From Amycolatopsis sp. MtRt-6 (lineage in GTDB: Bacteria; Actinomycetota; Actinomycetes; Mycobacteriales; Pseudonocardiaceae): a DNA stretch of 64,000 nucleotides. The translations under genes and the position numbers were made by a program. This document shows, one piece after another, positions 16,855 through 24,580 of the stretch. Every line of letters starts with the position of its first letter. Within the stretch, counting starts at the first letter, position 1. Location of the stretch: the NCBI RefSeq assembly GCF_017308975.1, contig NZ_JADWPD010000013.1, positions 124,001 through 188,000 on the forward strand, in the 5' to 3' direction. The notes beneath the pieces were generated by a model that saw only the letters and a list, made by a program, of their open reading frames with translations, was not told where the DNA came from and did no database searches.

Positions 16855-16917
16855 GTGACGACGTTCAAGCTCCCGCTCTACGGAGCCGACACCGAACGCG
16901 GCGACCTCGCTCCCTGA
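16855..16917 (+). CDS. 20-aa leader ORF ahead of the deaminase gene
   Basis: A GTG at 16855 opens a 20-codon frame (MTTFKLPLYGADTERGDLAP). A TAAGCT -10-like element at 16842-16847 would put transcription start at the GTG, so the message may be leaderless. The stop codon (16915-16917) lies inside the first arm of the inverted repeat that traps the ribosome site of the next gene. This geometry suggests a regulatory uORF, but no conservation evidence is available from one sequence. Confidence 0.5.
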   Translation: MTTFKLPLYGADTERGDLAP

Positions 16918-16962
16918 GCCGCGCGCGCTCCTTCCGTCACCTCATCCGAACACTCAGGGAGC
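16909..16962 (+). promoter_or_regulatory. Inverted repeat sequestering the deaminase Shine-Dalgarno
   Basis: GCTCCCTGAG (16909-16918) and CTCAGGGAGC (16953-16962) are perfect 10-bp arms 34 nt apart. The right arm contains GGGAG, the Shine-Dalgarno 7 nt before the ATG at 16969. The left arm contains the leader ORF stop. A ribosome stopping there would open the stem and expose the site (inference). Confidence 0.6.
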
Positions 16963-16968
16963 TCAGTC

Positions 16969-18015
16969 ATGCCCGGAATCCTGACCGGGCAGGCGCTGCG
17001 CGCGTTCGCGCACGCCCTGCCCAAGGTCGAACTGCACGTCCACCTGGTCGGCTCGGCGAGCCTGCCGACCGTGCTGGAGCTGGCCCGGCGCCGCCCGGCC
17101 GCCGGGGTCCCCACCGGCGAACGCGAGCTCGCGGAGTTCTTCACCTTCCGCGACTTCGCCCACTTCCTCACCGTGTACCTCGCGGTCACCTCGCTCGTGC
17201 GCGACCGCCACGACATCCACACGCTCGTCACGGGGCTGGCGAAGGACCTCGCCGCGCACAACTGCCGCTACGCCGAAGTCACCGTGACCCCGTACAACCA
17301 CCTGCTCGACGGCATGTCCGGCGACGACCTGCTGGCCGGGCTCGAAACCGGCCGGGCCCGCGCCGCCGAACTGGGCGTGGAACTGGCCTGGTGTTTCGAC
17401 ATTCCGGGCGAAAAGGGCATCCGGGCCGGGCGGGAGACGCTCGTGTTCGCGCTGCGCGAACGTCCCGAGGGCCTGGTCTCGTTCGGGCTCGGCGGCCCGG
17501 AACTCGGCGTCGGACGGGCGCAGTTCGAGCCGTTCTTCACGCGGGCGCGGGAAGCCGGGCTGCACAGCGTCCCGCACGCCGGCGAGACGACCGGGCCGGC
17601 CACGATCTGGTCCGCGGTGCACGACCTCGGCGCCGAGCGGATCGGCCACGGCACGAGCTGCGCGGCCGACCCGGCACTGCTCGAACACCTTGCGGCGCAC
17701 CGGATCCCGCTCGAGGTGTGCCCGACGTCGAACGTGCGGACCGGCCAGGTCCCGGACATCGCGGCGCACCCGGTGCGGCGCATGCTCGACCACGGCGTCG
17801 TCGTGACGCTCAACACCGACGACCCGCCGATGTTCGGCGCCACGCTCACCGGCGAGTACGTCGCCGTCGCCGAGACTCTCGGCCTCACCACGGCCGAGCT
17901 GGCCCGGCTCGCGGAGAACGCCGTCGACGCCTCCTTCCTCGACGAGCGGCGGAAAGCACGTCTGCGGAGTGAGATCAACGAAATGACGTTGCACGGCACC
18001 GCCGACTTCACCTAG
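16969..18015 (+). CDS. Adenosine deaminase family protein
   Basis: 348-residue zinc amidohydrolase that deaminates a purine nucleoside. Metal and catalytic motifs are complete: HVHLVGS (His-x-His) near 24-30, HAGET at about 203, GHG at about 225 and NTDDP at about 284. The family also contains 6-aminodeoxyfutalosine deaminases of menaquinone synthesis, and the GLGGPELG and TVTPYNHLL segments do not exclude that. No other futalosine gene is present, so I keep the general name. Translation is probably controlled by the leader hairpin just upstream. Confidence 0.85.
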   Translation: MPGILTGQALRAFAHALPKVELHVHLVGSASLPTVLELARRRPAAGVPTGERELAEFFTFRDFAHFLTVYLAVTSLVRDRHDIHTLVTGLAKDLAAHNCRYAEVTVTPYNHLLDGMSGDDLLAGLETGRARAAELGVELAWCFDIPGEKGIRAGRETLVFALRERPEGLVSFGLGGPELGVGRAQFEPFFTRAREAGLHSVPHAGETTGPATIWSAVHDLGAERIGHGTSCAADPALLEHLAAHRIPLEVCPTSNVRTGQVPDIAAHPVRRMLDHGVVVTLNTDDPPMFGATLTGEYVAVAETLGLTTAELARLAENAVDASFLDERRKARLRSEINEMTLHGTADFT

Positions 18016-18029
18016 CGTGGCAGTACACG

Positions 18030-18270
18030 AGAAAGGAGGTGGTCCTAAGTTGTATTCCAACAGGACTCGTGAGGTGGCTGTCCGCTAGCGGATGGCACGT
18101 GAAGGACTTTGAGCAGCGATACAACCGAGCCACCTTCGGCTCATCGCCTGCTTCACGTGGTGCCTGATAGCGAATACCAGGCAGTCACCGTGCCCCCGGG
18201 GTTCCCGAGCACCAGTCCGGCTCGGGCTCAGGCGTTTGACGGCGCTTGAGAGCAGCCCCGGGGGTCCCTT
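18030..18270 (+). ncRNA. Unassigned multi-hairpin RNA with strong Shine-Dalgarno and 12-codon ORF
   Basis: The gap 18016-18382 is not coding but is highly structured. AAAGGAGGT (18032-18040), nearly fully complementary to the 16S tail, precedes TTG (18050) and a 12-codon frame ending MYSNRTREVAVR, stop 18086-18088. Pairings seen: GTCCT/AGGAC (18042/18062) enclosing GTTG/CAAC over the TTG; CACGTGAAG/CTTCACGTG (18096/18151) enclosing GCGAT/ATCGC and GAGCC/GGCTC; TGCCTG/CAGGCA (18161/18178); CCCCCGGGG/CCCCGGGGG (18193/18256) closing a three-way junction with CCCGAGC/GCTCGGG and CTCAGGCG/CGCTTGAG. I do not recognise a known family. From 18271 to the next gene I see only its promoter. Confidence 0.55.
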
Positions 18271-18382
18271 TATGTCGCTCATTCGAGTAGGCCGTGCCAC
18301 CCGGCGTAGCAAGACGACCGTCCGGCGATCAGCGTTTCCCTGTCCTGTCCCCCGGACGGCTGAGGCTCGCTAGCCTGGACGC

Positions 18383-18943
18383 ATGCTCAGGCCCGACTAC
18401 CCGATCACCACGGCCCGGCTGATCCTGCGCCCGTTCACGCCCGGCGACCTCGACGCGTTGAACTCCTTCCAGTCCCGCGCCGACGTCGCCCGCTACCTGT
18501 ACTGGGGTCCGCGCAGCCGCGCCGAGTCGGCCGCCGCGCTCGCGAAGCGCGTGCACAGCTCGACGTTGACCAAGGAAGGGCAGTTCCTGGCCGTGGCGGT
18601 CGAGCTGGCCGCGACCGGCCAGCTGATCGGCGACCTGAACCTCGAGTGGCTCAGCAGCGAACACCGCCAGGGCGAGATCGGGTTCGTCTTCCACCCCGAC
18701 CACCACGGCAAGGGCCTCGCCGCCGAAGCGGCCACCGAGCTGCTGCGGCTCGGCTTCGAGGACCTGGGCCTGCACCGCATCATCGGCCGCTGCGACGGCC
18801 GGAACACCGCGTCCGCCGCGCTGATGGAACGCCTCGGCATGCGCCGGGAGGCGCACCTGCGGGAGAACGAGATCGTCAAGGGCGAGTGGACCGACGAGCT
18901 GATCTACGCGATGCTCGAGGACGAGTGGAAGGACCGCGATTAG
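18383..18943 (+). CDS. GNAT acetyltransferase, RimJ/RimL type
   Basis: 186 residues. N-terminus TTARLILRPFTPGDLDAL is the RimJ/RimL-type opening. The acetyl-CoA-binding region is visible in GEIGFVFHPDHHGKGLAAEAATELL (GKGLAAEA being the pyrophosphate loop) and LGLHRIIGRCDGRNTASAALMERLGM. The substrate is unknown: ribosomal protein N-termini, small molecules or antibiotics are all possible for this group. A TAGCCT -10 element at 18371-18376 lies 7 bp before the ATG, suggesting leaderless transcription. Confidence 0.85.
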   Translation: MLRPDYPITTARLILRPFTPGDLDALNSFQSRADVARYLYWGPRSRAESAAALAKRVHSSTLTKEGQFLAVAVELAATGQLIGDLNLEWLSSEHRQGEIGFVFHPDHHGKGLAAEAATELLRLGFEDLGLHRIIGRCDGRNTASAALMERLGMRREAHLRENEIVKGEWTDELIYAMLEDEWKDRD

Positions 18944-19008
18944 TGGTCGCTTTCACGCCGGAGTGACGCTCGGGTAGCGGCTGCCGGGCGATTTGGCAGC
19001 ATAGGGGC

Positions 19009-20049
19009 GTGCTCTTCGACAAGATCGTCCGCCCGGCGCTGTACCGGCTGTCCTCCCACGACCCCGAGCTGGTGCACGAGCGCACGATCGCCGTCCTCGC
19101 GCGGCTCGGCAAGCTCGCGCCCCGCGGCGTCCCCGGCGTCTTCCGCGTCGACGATCCGGCGACCGTGCTGGGCCTGCGGTTCCCCAACCGCGTCGGGCTG
19201 GCCGCCGGGATGGACAAGAACGGCCGCGCGCTGCCGGCGTGGGCCGCGCTGGGCTTCGGGTTCGTCGAGGTCGGCACCGTGACGCGGCTGGCCCAGCCGG
19301 GCAACCCGAAACCGCGGCTGTTCAGCCTGCCCGCCAGCGACGCGATCATCAACCGCATGGGCTTCAACAACGACGGCGCTTCGGCGCTCGCGGCGAAGCT
19401 CGCCCGCGACGGGAAACCGGGTGTGCCGCTGGGGATCAGCATCGGCAAGTCGAAGGTGACGCCGCTCGAGGACGCCGTCGAGGACTACCGGTTCTCGCTG
19501 CGCGCGCTGCACCCGTACGCGGACTACTTCGCGATCAACGTCAGCTCGCCGAACACGCCGGGGCTGCGGCAGCTGCAGGACCGCACCGCGCTGGCCGAGC
19601 TGCTCGGGGAGCTGCGTTCGACGTCGGCCGAGCTGGCCGGCGGCGGCACACCGACGCCGGTGCTGGTGAAGGTCGCACCCGACCTGACCGGCGACGCCCT
19701 GGCCGAGCTGCTGGAAGTCGCGCTCGAGCACGGCGTCGCCGGGATCATCGCCACGAACACGACGTTGGCACGCGACGGCGTCGCGGCCGCGGAAAGCGGC
19801 CTGGCCGGACAGGCGGGAGGACTGTCCGGCCGGCCGCTGACCACCCGCGCGGCCGAGGTCGTGCGCTTCGTGCACGACCACACCGGCGGGAGCCTGCCGA
19901 TCATCGGCGTCGGCGGGATCATGGGCCCGGACGACGCCATCCGGCTCGTCGACGCCGGCGCGTCGCTCGTGCAGCTCTACACGGGCTTCGCGCTGCACGG
20001 GCCGGGCTTGGTGCGCCGCGTCAGCCGGGGTCTCGTGGCCCGGCGGTAG
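19009..20049 (+). CDS. pyrD: Dihydroorotate dehydrogenase (quinone), class 2
   Basis: Membrane-associated flavoenzyme oxidising dihydroorotate to orotate in pyrimidine synthesis, with electrons passed to quinone. 346 residues from GTG. The N-terminal helical extension LFDKIVRPALYRLSSHDPELVHERT is the class 2 membrane/quinone domain. FMN and substrate motifs are NRVGLAAGMDKNG, IINRMGFNNDG, FAINVSSPNTPGLR (with the class 2 catalytic Ser), VLVKVAPDL, TNTT and GVGGI. It ends 29 nt inside the convergent amidase-like gene. Confidence 0.96.
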   Translation: MLFDKIVRPALYRLSSHDPELVHERTIAVLARLGKLAPRGVPGVFRVDDPATVLGLRFPNRVGLAAGMDKNGRALPAWAALGFGFVEVGTVTRLAQPGNPKPRLFSLPASDAIINRMGFNNDGASALAAKLARDGKPGVPLGISIGKSKVTPLEDAVEDYRFSLRALHPYADYFAINVSSPNTPGLRQLQDRTALAELLGELRSTSAELAGGGTPTPVLVKVAPDLTGDALAELLEVALEHGVAGIIATNTTLARDGVAAAESGLAGQAGGLSGRPLTTRAAEVVRFVHDHTGGSLPIIGVGGIMGPDDAIRLVDAGASLVQLYTGFALHGPGLVRRVSRGLVARR

Positions 20050-21427
20050 AGGCGAACCGGACGTACCCACGCCACGACTCGTAGCGGTCCAGACCGGGCC
20101 CCTCCGCGGCGAGGCACCGGACGGCCAGCGGTGCGGTGCCGTCGTCCAGCACGACGCGGTCGAGCACGAACGGCTCCTTCAGCGTCGCCGCGAACCGTTC
20201 GAACGCGGCCGGGGACAGGCGCCAGCGTTCGCCGTCGAGCGTGGCGCTGCCCTCGACGACACCCGGCTGCGGGGGTTCGGTGTCCAGGAGCACCAGCCGG
20301 TAGCCCTCGGTGGTCCGGACCGGCCCGGAGAAGCGGGCGCCGAGCTCGACGAGGTCGGCGTTGAGCGGCTGGCCACGCAGGTGCGCGCCGAACACGACGA
20401 CGTCCTCGCCGGGCTCCGGGTAGGGCGTCATCGGCTCGTCCGTGCAGACGGTCGCCAGGTCGAGGGCGATCTGGTCCTCGAACGCCCGCGTCAGGAAGGT
20501 GATCCCGAACGGGCGGCGGTCGCCCGGCAGCACCGGGACGGTGACCGCGGCCAGGTCGAGGAGGTTCGCGAAGGCCGTGCAGGACGCCAGGCGGTGGCCC
20601 ACGCCGGCCGGGTCGGCCAGTGCTTCGGCGATCCCCGGGTGCTCCGGCACGGTCGGCACGATGAGGGCGTCGAAGCCGTCGAAACCGCGTTCGGGCAGGG
20701 AGATCGGGGTGAGCACGGCACCTGCCGCCCGCAGCCGGGCGACGACGGTGGCGAGCGCGAGGCTCGCCGCCTCGCCGAGCGGCAGGTCGGTGGGGTAGGC
20801 GATCCGCGGGTGCTCGCCCGCGCCGAGGCGGACGTCGGCGGGCCAGGTCCGGTCGCCGCCGGTCATCAGGGTGAGCGCGCGGTGGGCCGGGACCAGGCCG
20901 TTCGCGTACACGGAGACGTCGTCGGCGGCGGGCAGCAGGCCACGCGTCGGTTTCACCGCGGCGACGGCGTTCAGCGCGGCCGGGACCGCGCCCCCGGTGC
21001 TCAGCGCCAGGTCGACGACGCCGAGCGCGACGGCGACCGCCGCGCCGTTGCCGCCGGCCTTGGTGCGGTCCCAGGCGCCGGAGAGCGGGGCGGCGCCGGT
21101 CTTGCCGAGCACGACGGCACCGGCGCCGGTGAGCCGGCCGACGACCGGGGCGCTGGTCTCCGGGACGGCGTGCCCGGACGGCTGCCCGGCGACGTCGATC
21201 AGGTCCTGGACGGCGATGACCGTGCCGGCCAGCGGGAGGTCTTCACCGGCTTTGACACGTTCGTCGACGGCCTTGGCGTCGACGAGGACGTCTTCGACGG
21301 CGCGGAGGGTGGTCCAGAGTTCGGGACGGCCGGCTTCGGTGAGGCGTTCGAAGGCCGCGATGACGCGCTGGGAGGCGGTGGGCGGGGTGATCGGCACGGG
21401 GTCCGGGTCCGGCGGGAGCGTGTTCAC
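20021..21427 (-). CDS. Amidase-signature protein lacking its catalytic triad (allophanate hydrolase-like)
   Basis: 468 residues. The N-terminal two thirds follow the amidase-signature fold (GTVIAVQDLIDVAG, GAGAVVLGKTGAAP, AVAVALGVVDLAL, VKPTRGL). The C-terminal region DVVVFGAHLRGQPLNADLVELGARF matches the second domain of AtzF-type allophanate hydrolases. In active members the first block reads AVKDN, but here the catalytic Lys is Gln. The GGSSSGSA loop is shortened to AGGNGAA, and DTAGSGR is shortened to STGGA, so cis-Ser and nucleophile Ser are gone. The frame is otherwise intact with normal codon use, so this looks like a selected pseudoenzyme rather than decay. No urea carboxylase gene is near. 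Confidence 0.75.
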   Translation of the reverse strand: MNTLPPDPDPVPITPPTASQRVIAAFERLTEAGRPELWTTLRAVEDVLVDAKAVDERVKAGEDLPLAGTVIAVQDLIDVAGQPSGHAVPETSAPVVGRLTGAGAVVLGKTGAAPLSGAWDRTKAGGNGAAVAVALGVVDLALSTGGAVPAALNAVAAVKPTRGLLPAADDVSVYANGLVPAHRALTLMTGGDRTWPADVRLGAGEHPRIAYPTDLPLGEAASLALATVVARLRAAGAVLTPISLPERGFDGFDALIVPTVPEHPGIAEALADPAGVGHRLASCTAFANLLDLAAVTVPVLPGDRRPFGITFLTRAFEDQIALDLATVCTDEPMTPYPEPGEDVVVFGAHLRGQPLNADLVELGARFSGPVRTTEGYRLVLLDTEPPQPGVVEGSATLDGERWRLSPAAFERFAATLKEPFVLDRVVLDDGTAPLAVRCLAAEGPGLDRYESWRGYVRFASTAGPRDPG

Positions 21428-21728
21428 GGGGCGTCCTTTCCTCGGCGGTCGAGAAAGTCCACTGTGTACGGTCGGCGCCGTCGAACCTCAGTCCACGGCG
21501 GGCCTCCCGGCGAGTGACACCTCGGCATGCATGACAGAAACGTTAGGGCGCGGACGTTTCCGTAGCCATCAGTTTCCGATTACGCGCGGGTTTCGGCACC
21601 GGGAGGTGAACAGGGCGCGACGCCAGGGTGAAACGCACGATCACGCACGCCGGGTGACGACGAGCCGATACCCCCGGACGGCGGCACCCGAACGGCCGAG
21701 TTTGAAATCCCAATGGCCCAGCGAAGCC

Positions 21729-21925
21729 CGAATCCGCGTGATGGAACCCGAAACCCGCGTGATCGAAGTCGGATCCGCCGTGATCGAAGCCGGAACTCGC
21801 GGATTTCGGTCTGCCGACGCGTGTCGGGAAAGGCATCACGCGTGTCTGGGCGGGCATCACGGTAATGCCCGTGGGATCACGCGAGATGCCGCTTGGAACA
21901 CGCGTGATGCCCGTTCCGTCACGGC
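21729..21925. repeat. 21-bp-period palindromic repeat array, locus 3
   Basis: Diverged 21-bp units: GTGATSGAA recurs at 21738, 21759 and 21780. From about 21830, GGCATCACGCGTGT-type units are followed by inverted ATCACGCGAGATGCC-type units to about 21925. It ends 10 bp from the pspM stop. The rest of 21428-21934 contains the presumed amidase-like gene promoter region and no gene that I can support. Confidence 0.75.
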
Positions 21926-21934
21926 GGGAGCGGG

Positions 21935-22915
21935 TCAGGAGAGCTCGCGGAGGGCCATGGCCAGGCCGGCCAGGCGGTCGGTGGCGTCGGTGAGGGCCTG
22001 CTTGGACGTGACCAGGCCGTCGTCGGCGGCCGCGACCGTGTGGCCGGCTGCTGCCACCAGGCCGCGGTAGCCCTCGAGGCCGTCTTCGAGCTGTTCGCGG
22101 AGCTTGCGGACCGCCGCGTCGAGGGCGGCCTGCTCGCGGGCGGGGGCCGAGTCGCGGCCGCGCTCGATCGCCTGGATGCGGGCCGCCAGGCCGCGGAGGG
22201 CCGCGGCCGCTTCGGTCGCCGTCTGGCGGGCGTCCGCGACGGAGACCTCCGAGACCGGCGGCGTGCCCACCGAGGACGGCACCGAAAGCTGGCGCAGCAG
22301 CTCGCTCAGCGAGGCTTCGCACTCGGCGAGCCGTTCCATCGGCTCGCGGGCCGCCGAGCGGGCGGGCGGCAGCGGCGGCGGTCCGGCCGGGGCCGCCGGG
22401 ATCGGGGTGCGCTTCAGTTCGCGCAGCTTCATGCCGGAGCGGACGCTGAACGTGCCGAAGATGACGACTCCGGCGAACGACGTGATCGCCTGCGGCATCA
22501 TCGCCACGCCGGTCGGGCTGATCCAGCCCAGCGCGGCTGCCAGGGTGACGACGCCGCACAGGATCGTCAGGATGATCCACAGCGTCAGGGCGCGGGACGT
22601 CCGGCGCTTGCGGCGTTCGAGCTTCGCGGCCGGGTGGTTCCAGCGGTCCCACTTGGCCCTGGCCTCGGCGAACGCCGGGACCTGGCTCGCCATGGACGAC
22701 AGCGAGGCCGTCATGTCGGGCCGCCGGGCCGGCGGCCGTTGCAAGGGGTTGGGGCGTGCGGGCTTCCCGCCGGCCTGGTCGGCCGGCGGGAAGTACTTCT
22801 GCACCTTTTGGAGCTTTTCCTGGGCGCGCACCGCGTAGTCGGGCAGCTTCTCGATGTGCTTCTCCAGCTTCGCGCTCAGCTCGCCGAAGTCACGCCGCCT
22901 GCCCTGCTGCGCCAT
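21935..22915 (-). CDS. pspM: Phage shock envelope stress response protein PspM
   Basis: 326 residues. An N-terminal basic region, then two membrane helices at about 110-130 and 138-155 (LTLWIILTILCGVVTLAAAL and MMPQAITSFAGVVIFGTF), then a long Ala/Glu/Arg-rich cytoplasmic helical domain. In mycobacteria the membrane protein encoded after pspA (Rv2743c) recruits PspA and takes part in the ClgR-PspA envelope-stress response. The order clgR-pspA-pspM is the same here. The fourth mycobacterial member, pspN, is not found: the gene is followed by the 21-bp repeat array. Confidence 0.85.
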   Translation of the reverse strand: MAQQGRRRDFGELSAKLEKHIEKLPDYAVRAQEKLQKVQKYFPPADQAGGKPARPNPLQRPPARRPDMTASLSSMASQVPAFAEARAKWDRWNHPAAKLERRKRRTSRALTLWIILTILCGVVTLAAALGWISPTGVAMMPQAITSFAGVVIFGTFSVRSGMKLRELKRTPIPAAPAGPPPLPPARSAAREPMERLAECEASLSELLRQLSVPSSVGTPPVSEVSVADARQTATEAAAALRGLAARIQAIERGRDSAPAREQAALDAAVRKLREQLEDGLEGYRGLVAAAGHTVAAADDGLVTSKQALTDATDRLAGLAMALRELS

Positions 22916-22948
22916 GGTGCTCGCCCCCTTCGAACGGGTTTACCGGCG

Positions 22949-23788
22949 TCAGGCCGGGTTCTTGCCCTGCTCGGCCTGCACGCGCGCCTGGATCTCGCGC
23001 TGGATGTCGGACTGGCTGGTCGGCGCCTGAGCCGTCTTGCCGCCGTCGGTGACCTGCGCGACCGACTCGCCGCGCATCGACGAGCGGATCTGCTCGAGCC
23101 GCGAGTGGCCGGCCAGCTGCGTGGTGGAGGCCTGGACCTCCATCATGCGCCCCTGGACCGAGTTCTGGGCGAGCTCCGCCTGGCCGAGAGCCGTGGTGTA
23201 GCGCTTCTCGATCTTGTCGCGGACCTCTTCCAGCGACGGCGTGTTGCCCGGCGCGGCCAGCTGGCTCATCTGGTTGAGCGAGGCGGAGACCTGCTCCTGC
23301 ATCTTCGCCTGCTCCAGCTGCGAGAGCAGCTTGGTGCGCTCGGCCAGCTTCTGCTGCAGCATCTGCGAGTTGCGCTCGACGGCCTGCTTCGCCTGGGCCG
23401 CGGCCTGCAGCGACTGGTCGTGCAGCGTCTTCAGGTCCTCGATGTTCTGCTCGGCCGTGACGAGCTGCGTCGCGAAGCTCTCCGCGGCGTTCTCGAACTC
23501 GACGGCCTTCTGCTCGTCACCCTTGCTGCGGGCTTCGTCCGCGAGGACGAGTGCCTGCCGGGTGGAAGCCTGCAGCTTCTCGACGTCGCCGAGCTGCCGG
23601 TTGAGCTTCATCTCCAGCTGCCGCTGGTTGCCGATCACGGAGGCGGCCTGCTGCGTCAGCGCCTGGTGGTTGCGCTGCGCCTCCTCGATGGCCTGCTGGA
23701 TCTGTACCTTCGGGTCGGCGTGCTCGTCGATCTTCGACGAGAACGCCGCCATCATGTACTTCCAGAACTTCACGAACGGGTTGGCCAT
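22949..23788 (-). CDS. pspA: PspA/IM30 family envelope stress protein
   Basis: Peripheral membrane ESCRT-III-like protein that stabilises the cytoplasmic membrane. 279 residues from the ATG at 23788 (ANPFVKFWKYMMAAFSSKIDEHADP), which has the amphipathic first helix needed for membrane binding. Almost all of the rest is coiled coil (about 27-220), ending in a charged Gln-rich tail (SDIQREIQARVQAEQGK). GGAGGAG lies directly in front of the ATG with unusually short spacing. Flanked by clgR and pspM on the same strand; a terminator hairpin separates it from clgR, so it probably has its own promoter in the 170-bp gap. Confidence 0.93.
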   Translation of the reverse strand: MANPFVKFWKYMMAAFSSKIDEHADPKVQIQQAIEEAQRNHQALTQQAASVIGNQRQLEMKLNRQLGDVEKLQASTRQALVLADEARSKGDEQKAVEFENAAESFATQLVTAEQNIEDLKTLHDQSLQAAAQAKQAVERNSQMLQQKLAERTKLLSQLEQAKMQEQVSASLNQMSQLAAPGNTPSLEEVRDKIEKRYTTALGQAELAQNSVQGRMMEVQASTTQLAGHSRLEQIRSSMRGESVAQVTDGGKTAQAPTSQSDIQREIQARVQAEQGKNPA

Positions 23789-23974
23789 CTCCTCCGCCTG
23801 CCTTCTTGCGTCCCACGGGCCTAGGTACTCGGGGTGTGGGGCGTCGCTCCCCTGCTGCTTGTCCAACGCACCAACCCCGGCGTCGGGTTCCATCGTGTCA
23901 GGTCGGCCACTTCCGTTCCAGGCGACCCGGCGGAATTCAGGGATCGCCCTGATCACCCCGAGTAGGCAACGCGA

Positions 23975-24003
23975 ACGGCCCCGGGCGGGTTGCCCGGGGC
24001 CGT
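23975..24003 (-). terminator. clgR terminator hairpin
   Basis: ACGGCCCCGGGC (23975-23986) pairs perfectly with GCCCGGGGCCGT (23992-24003) over a 5-nt loop, 19 bp beyond the clgR stop on the minus strand. Confidence 0.7.
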
Positions 24004-24022
24004 CGTCGTGTCCGATCCGTGA

Positions 24023-24481
24023 CTACGCCGCGATCGTGGAGGCCAGCTTGGGCTGGCCGATCGTCGTGCGCAACGTCGTGTTCATCCGCGGTGCCGGGGA
24101 AACCCGCAGGTCGGCGAGGTCGTTGCCGATCAGTTCGGACATCAGGCGGCCGCCTTCGATGCCGGCGGCCGACGCCTCGGCGCCCCGCTTCTCCCGGGGT
24201 GCGCCCTCCACGATCCGCTCGTCGACCGGTGCGACCTCGACGTTGTCGAGGGCCGAAACGTCCGCCGCCACGTTGTGCAGCAGCTCGCCGAGCGGAAGGT
24301 CCAGGGCCTGGCAGATGGACGCGAGCAGCTCGCTCGACGCCTCTTTCTGGCCCCGCTCCACCTCCGAGAGGTAGCCGAGGCTGACCCTGGCGGCGCGGGA
24401 GATGTCGCGCAGCGTACGACGCTGGTTGGTGCGGGCATGACGGAGCCGATCACCGATCGCCTCACGCAACAGCACGGTCAT
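24023..24481 (-). CDS. clgR: XRE family transcriptional activator ClgR
   Basis: 152 residues from the ATG at 24481, which has AAGGGAGG 7 nt upstream. The N-terminal helix-turn-helix TLRDISRAARVSLGYLSEVERGQKEASSELL (recognition helix SLGYLSEVERG) is characteristic of ClgR. ClgR activates clp protease and, in mycobacteria, psp genes under envelope or redox stress. The C-terminus LRTTIGQPKLASTIAA ends in non-polar residues, as in ClgR proteins degraded by ClpP (known for the family). A probable own binding site lies at 24560-24570. The gene is followed by pspA and pspM. Confidence 0.92.
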   Translation of the reverse strand: MTVLLREAIGDRLRHARTNQRRTLRDISRAARVSLGYLSEVERGQKEASSELLASICQALDLPLGELLHNVAADVSALDNVEVAPVDERIVEGAPREKRGAEASAAGIEGGRLMSELIGNDLADLRVSPAPRMNTTLRTTIGQPKLASTIAA

Positions 24482-24559
24482 CACGCGCCTCCCTTCCGAA
24501 CAAGTACCCCCTACGTTACCCAGAGCGGTGCCCCGGGCGCAGGAGTTGGTGTGCACGTA

Positions 24560-24570
24560 CGCCAAGGGCG
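24560..24570 (-). promoter_or_regulatory. Candidate ClgR operator
   Basis: CGCCAAGGGCG, flanked by TA and AA, fits the actinobacterial ClgR core CGC-N5-GCG with the expected A at the centre. It lies about 80 bp upstream of the clgR ATG, in the 99-bp gap behind cinA. Autoregulation is inferred. Confidence 0.6.
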
Positions 24571-24580
24571 AACGCGTGTT

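Noticed and set aside
18085..18312. 75-residue minus-strand ORF
   Set aside because: It lies antisense to the structured RNA, lacks the strong third-position G/C bias of real genes here, and has no ribosome site.
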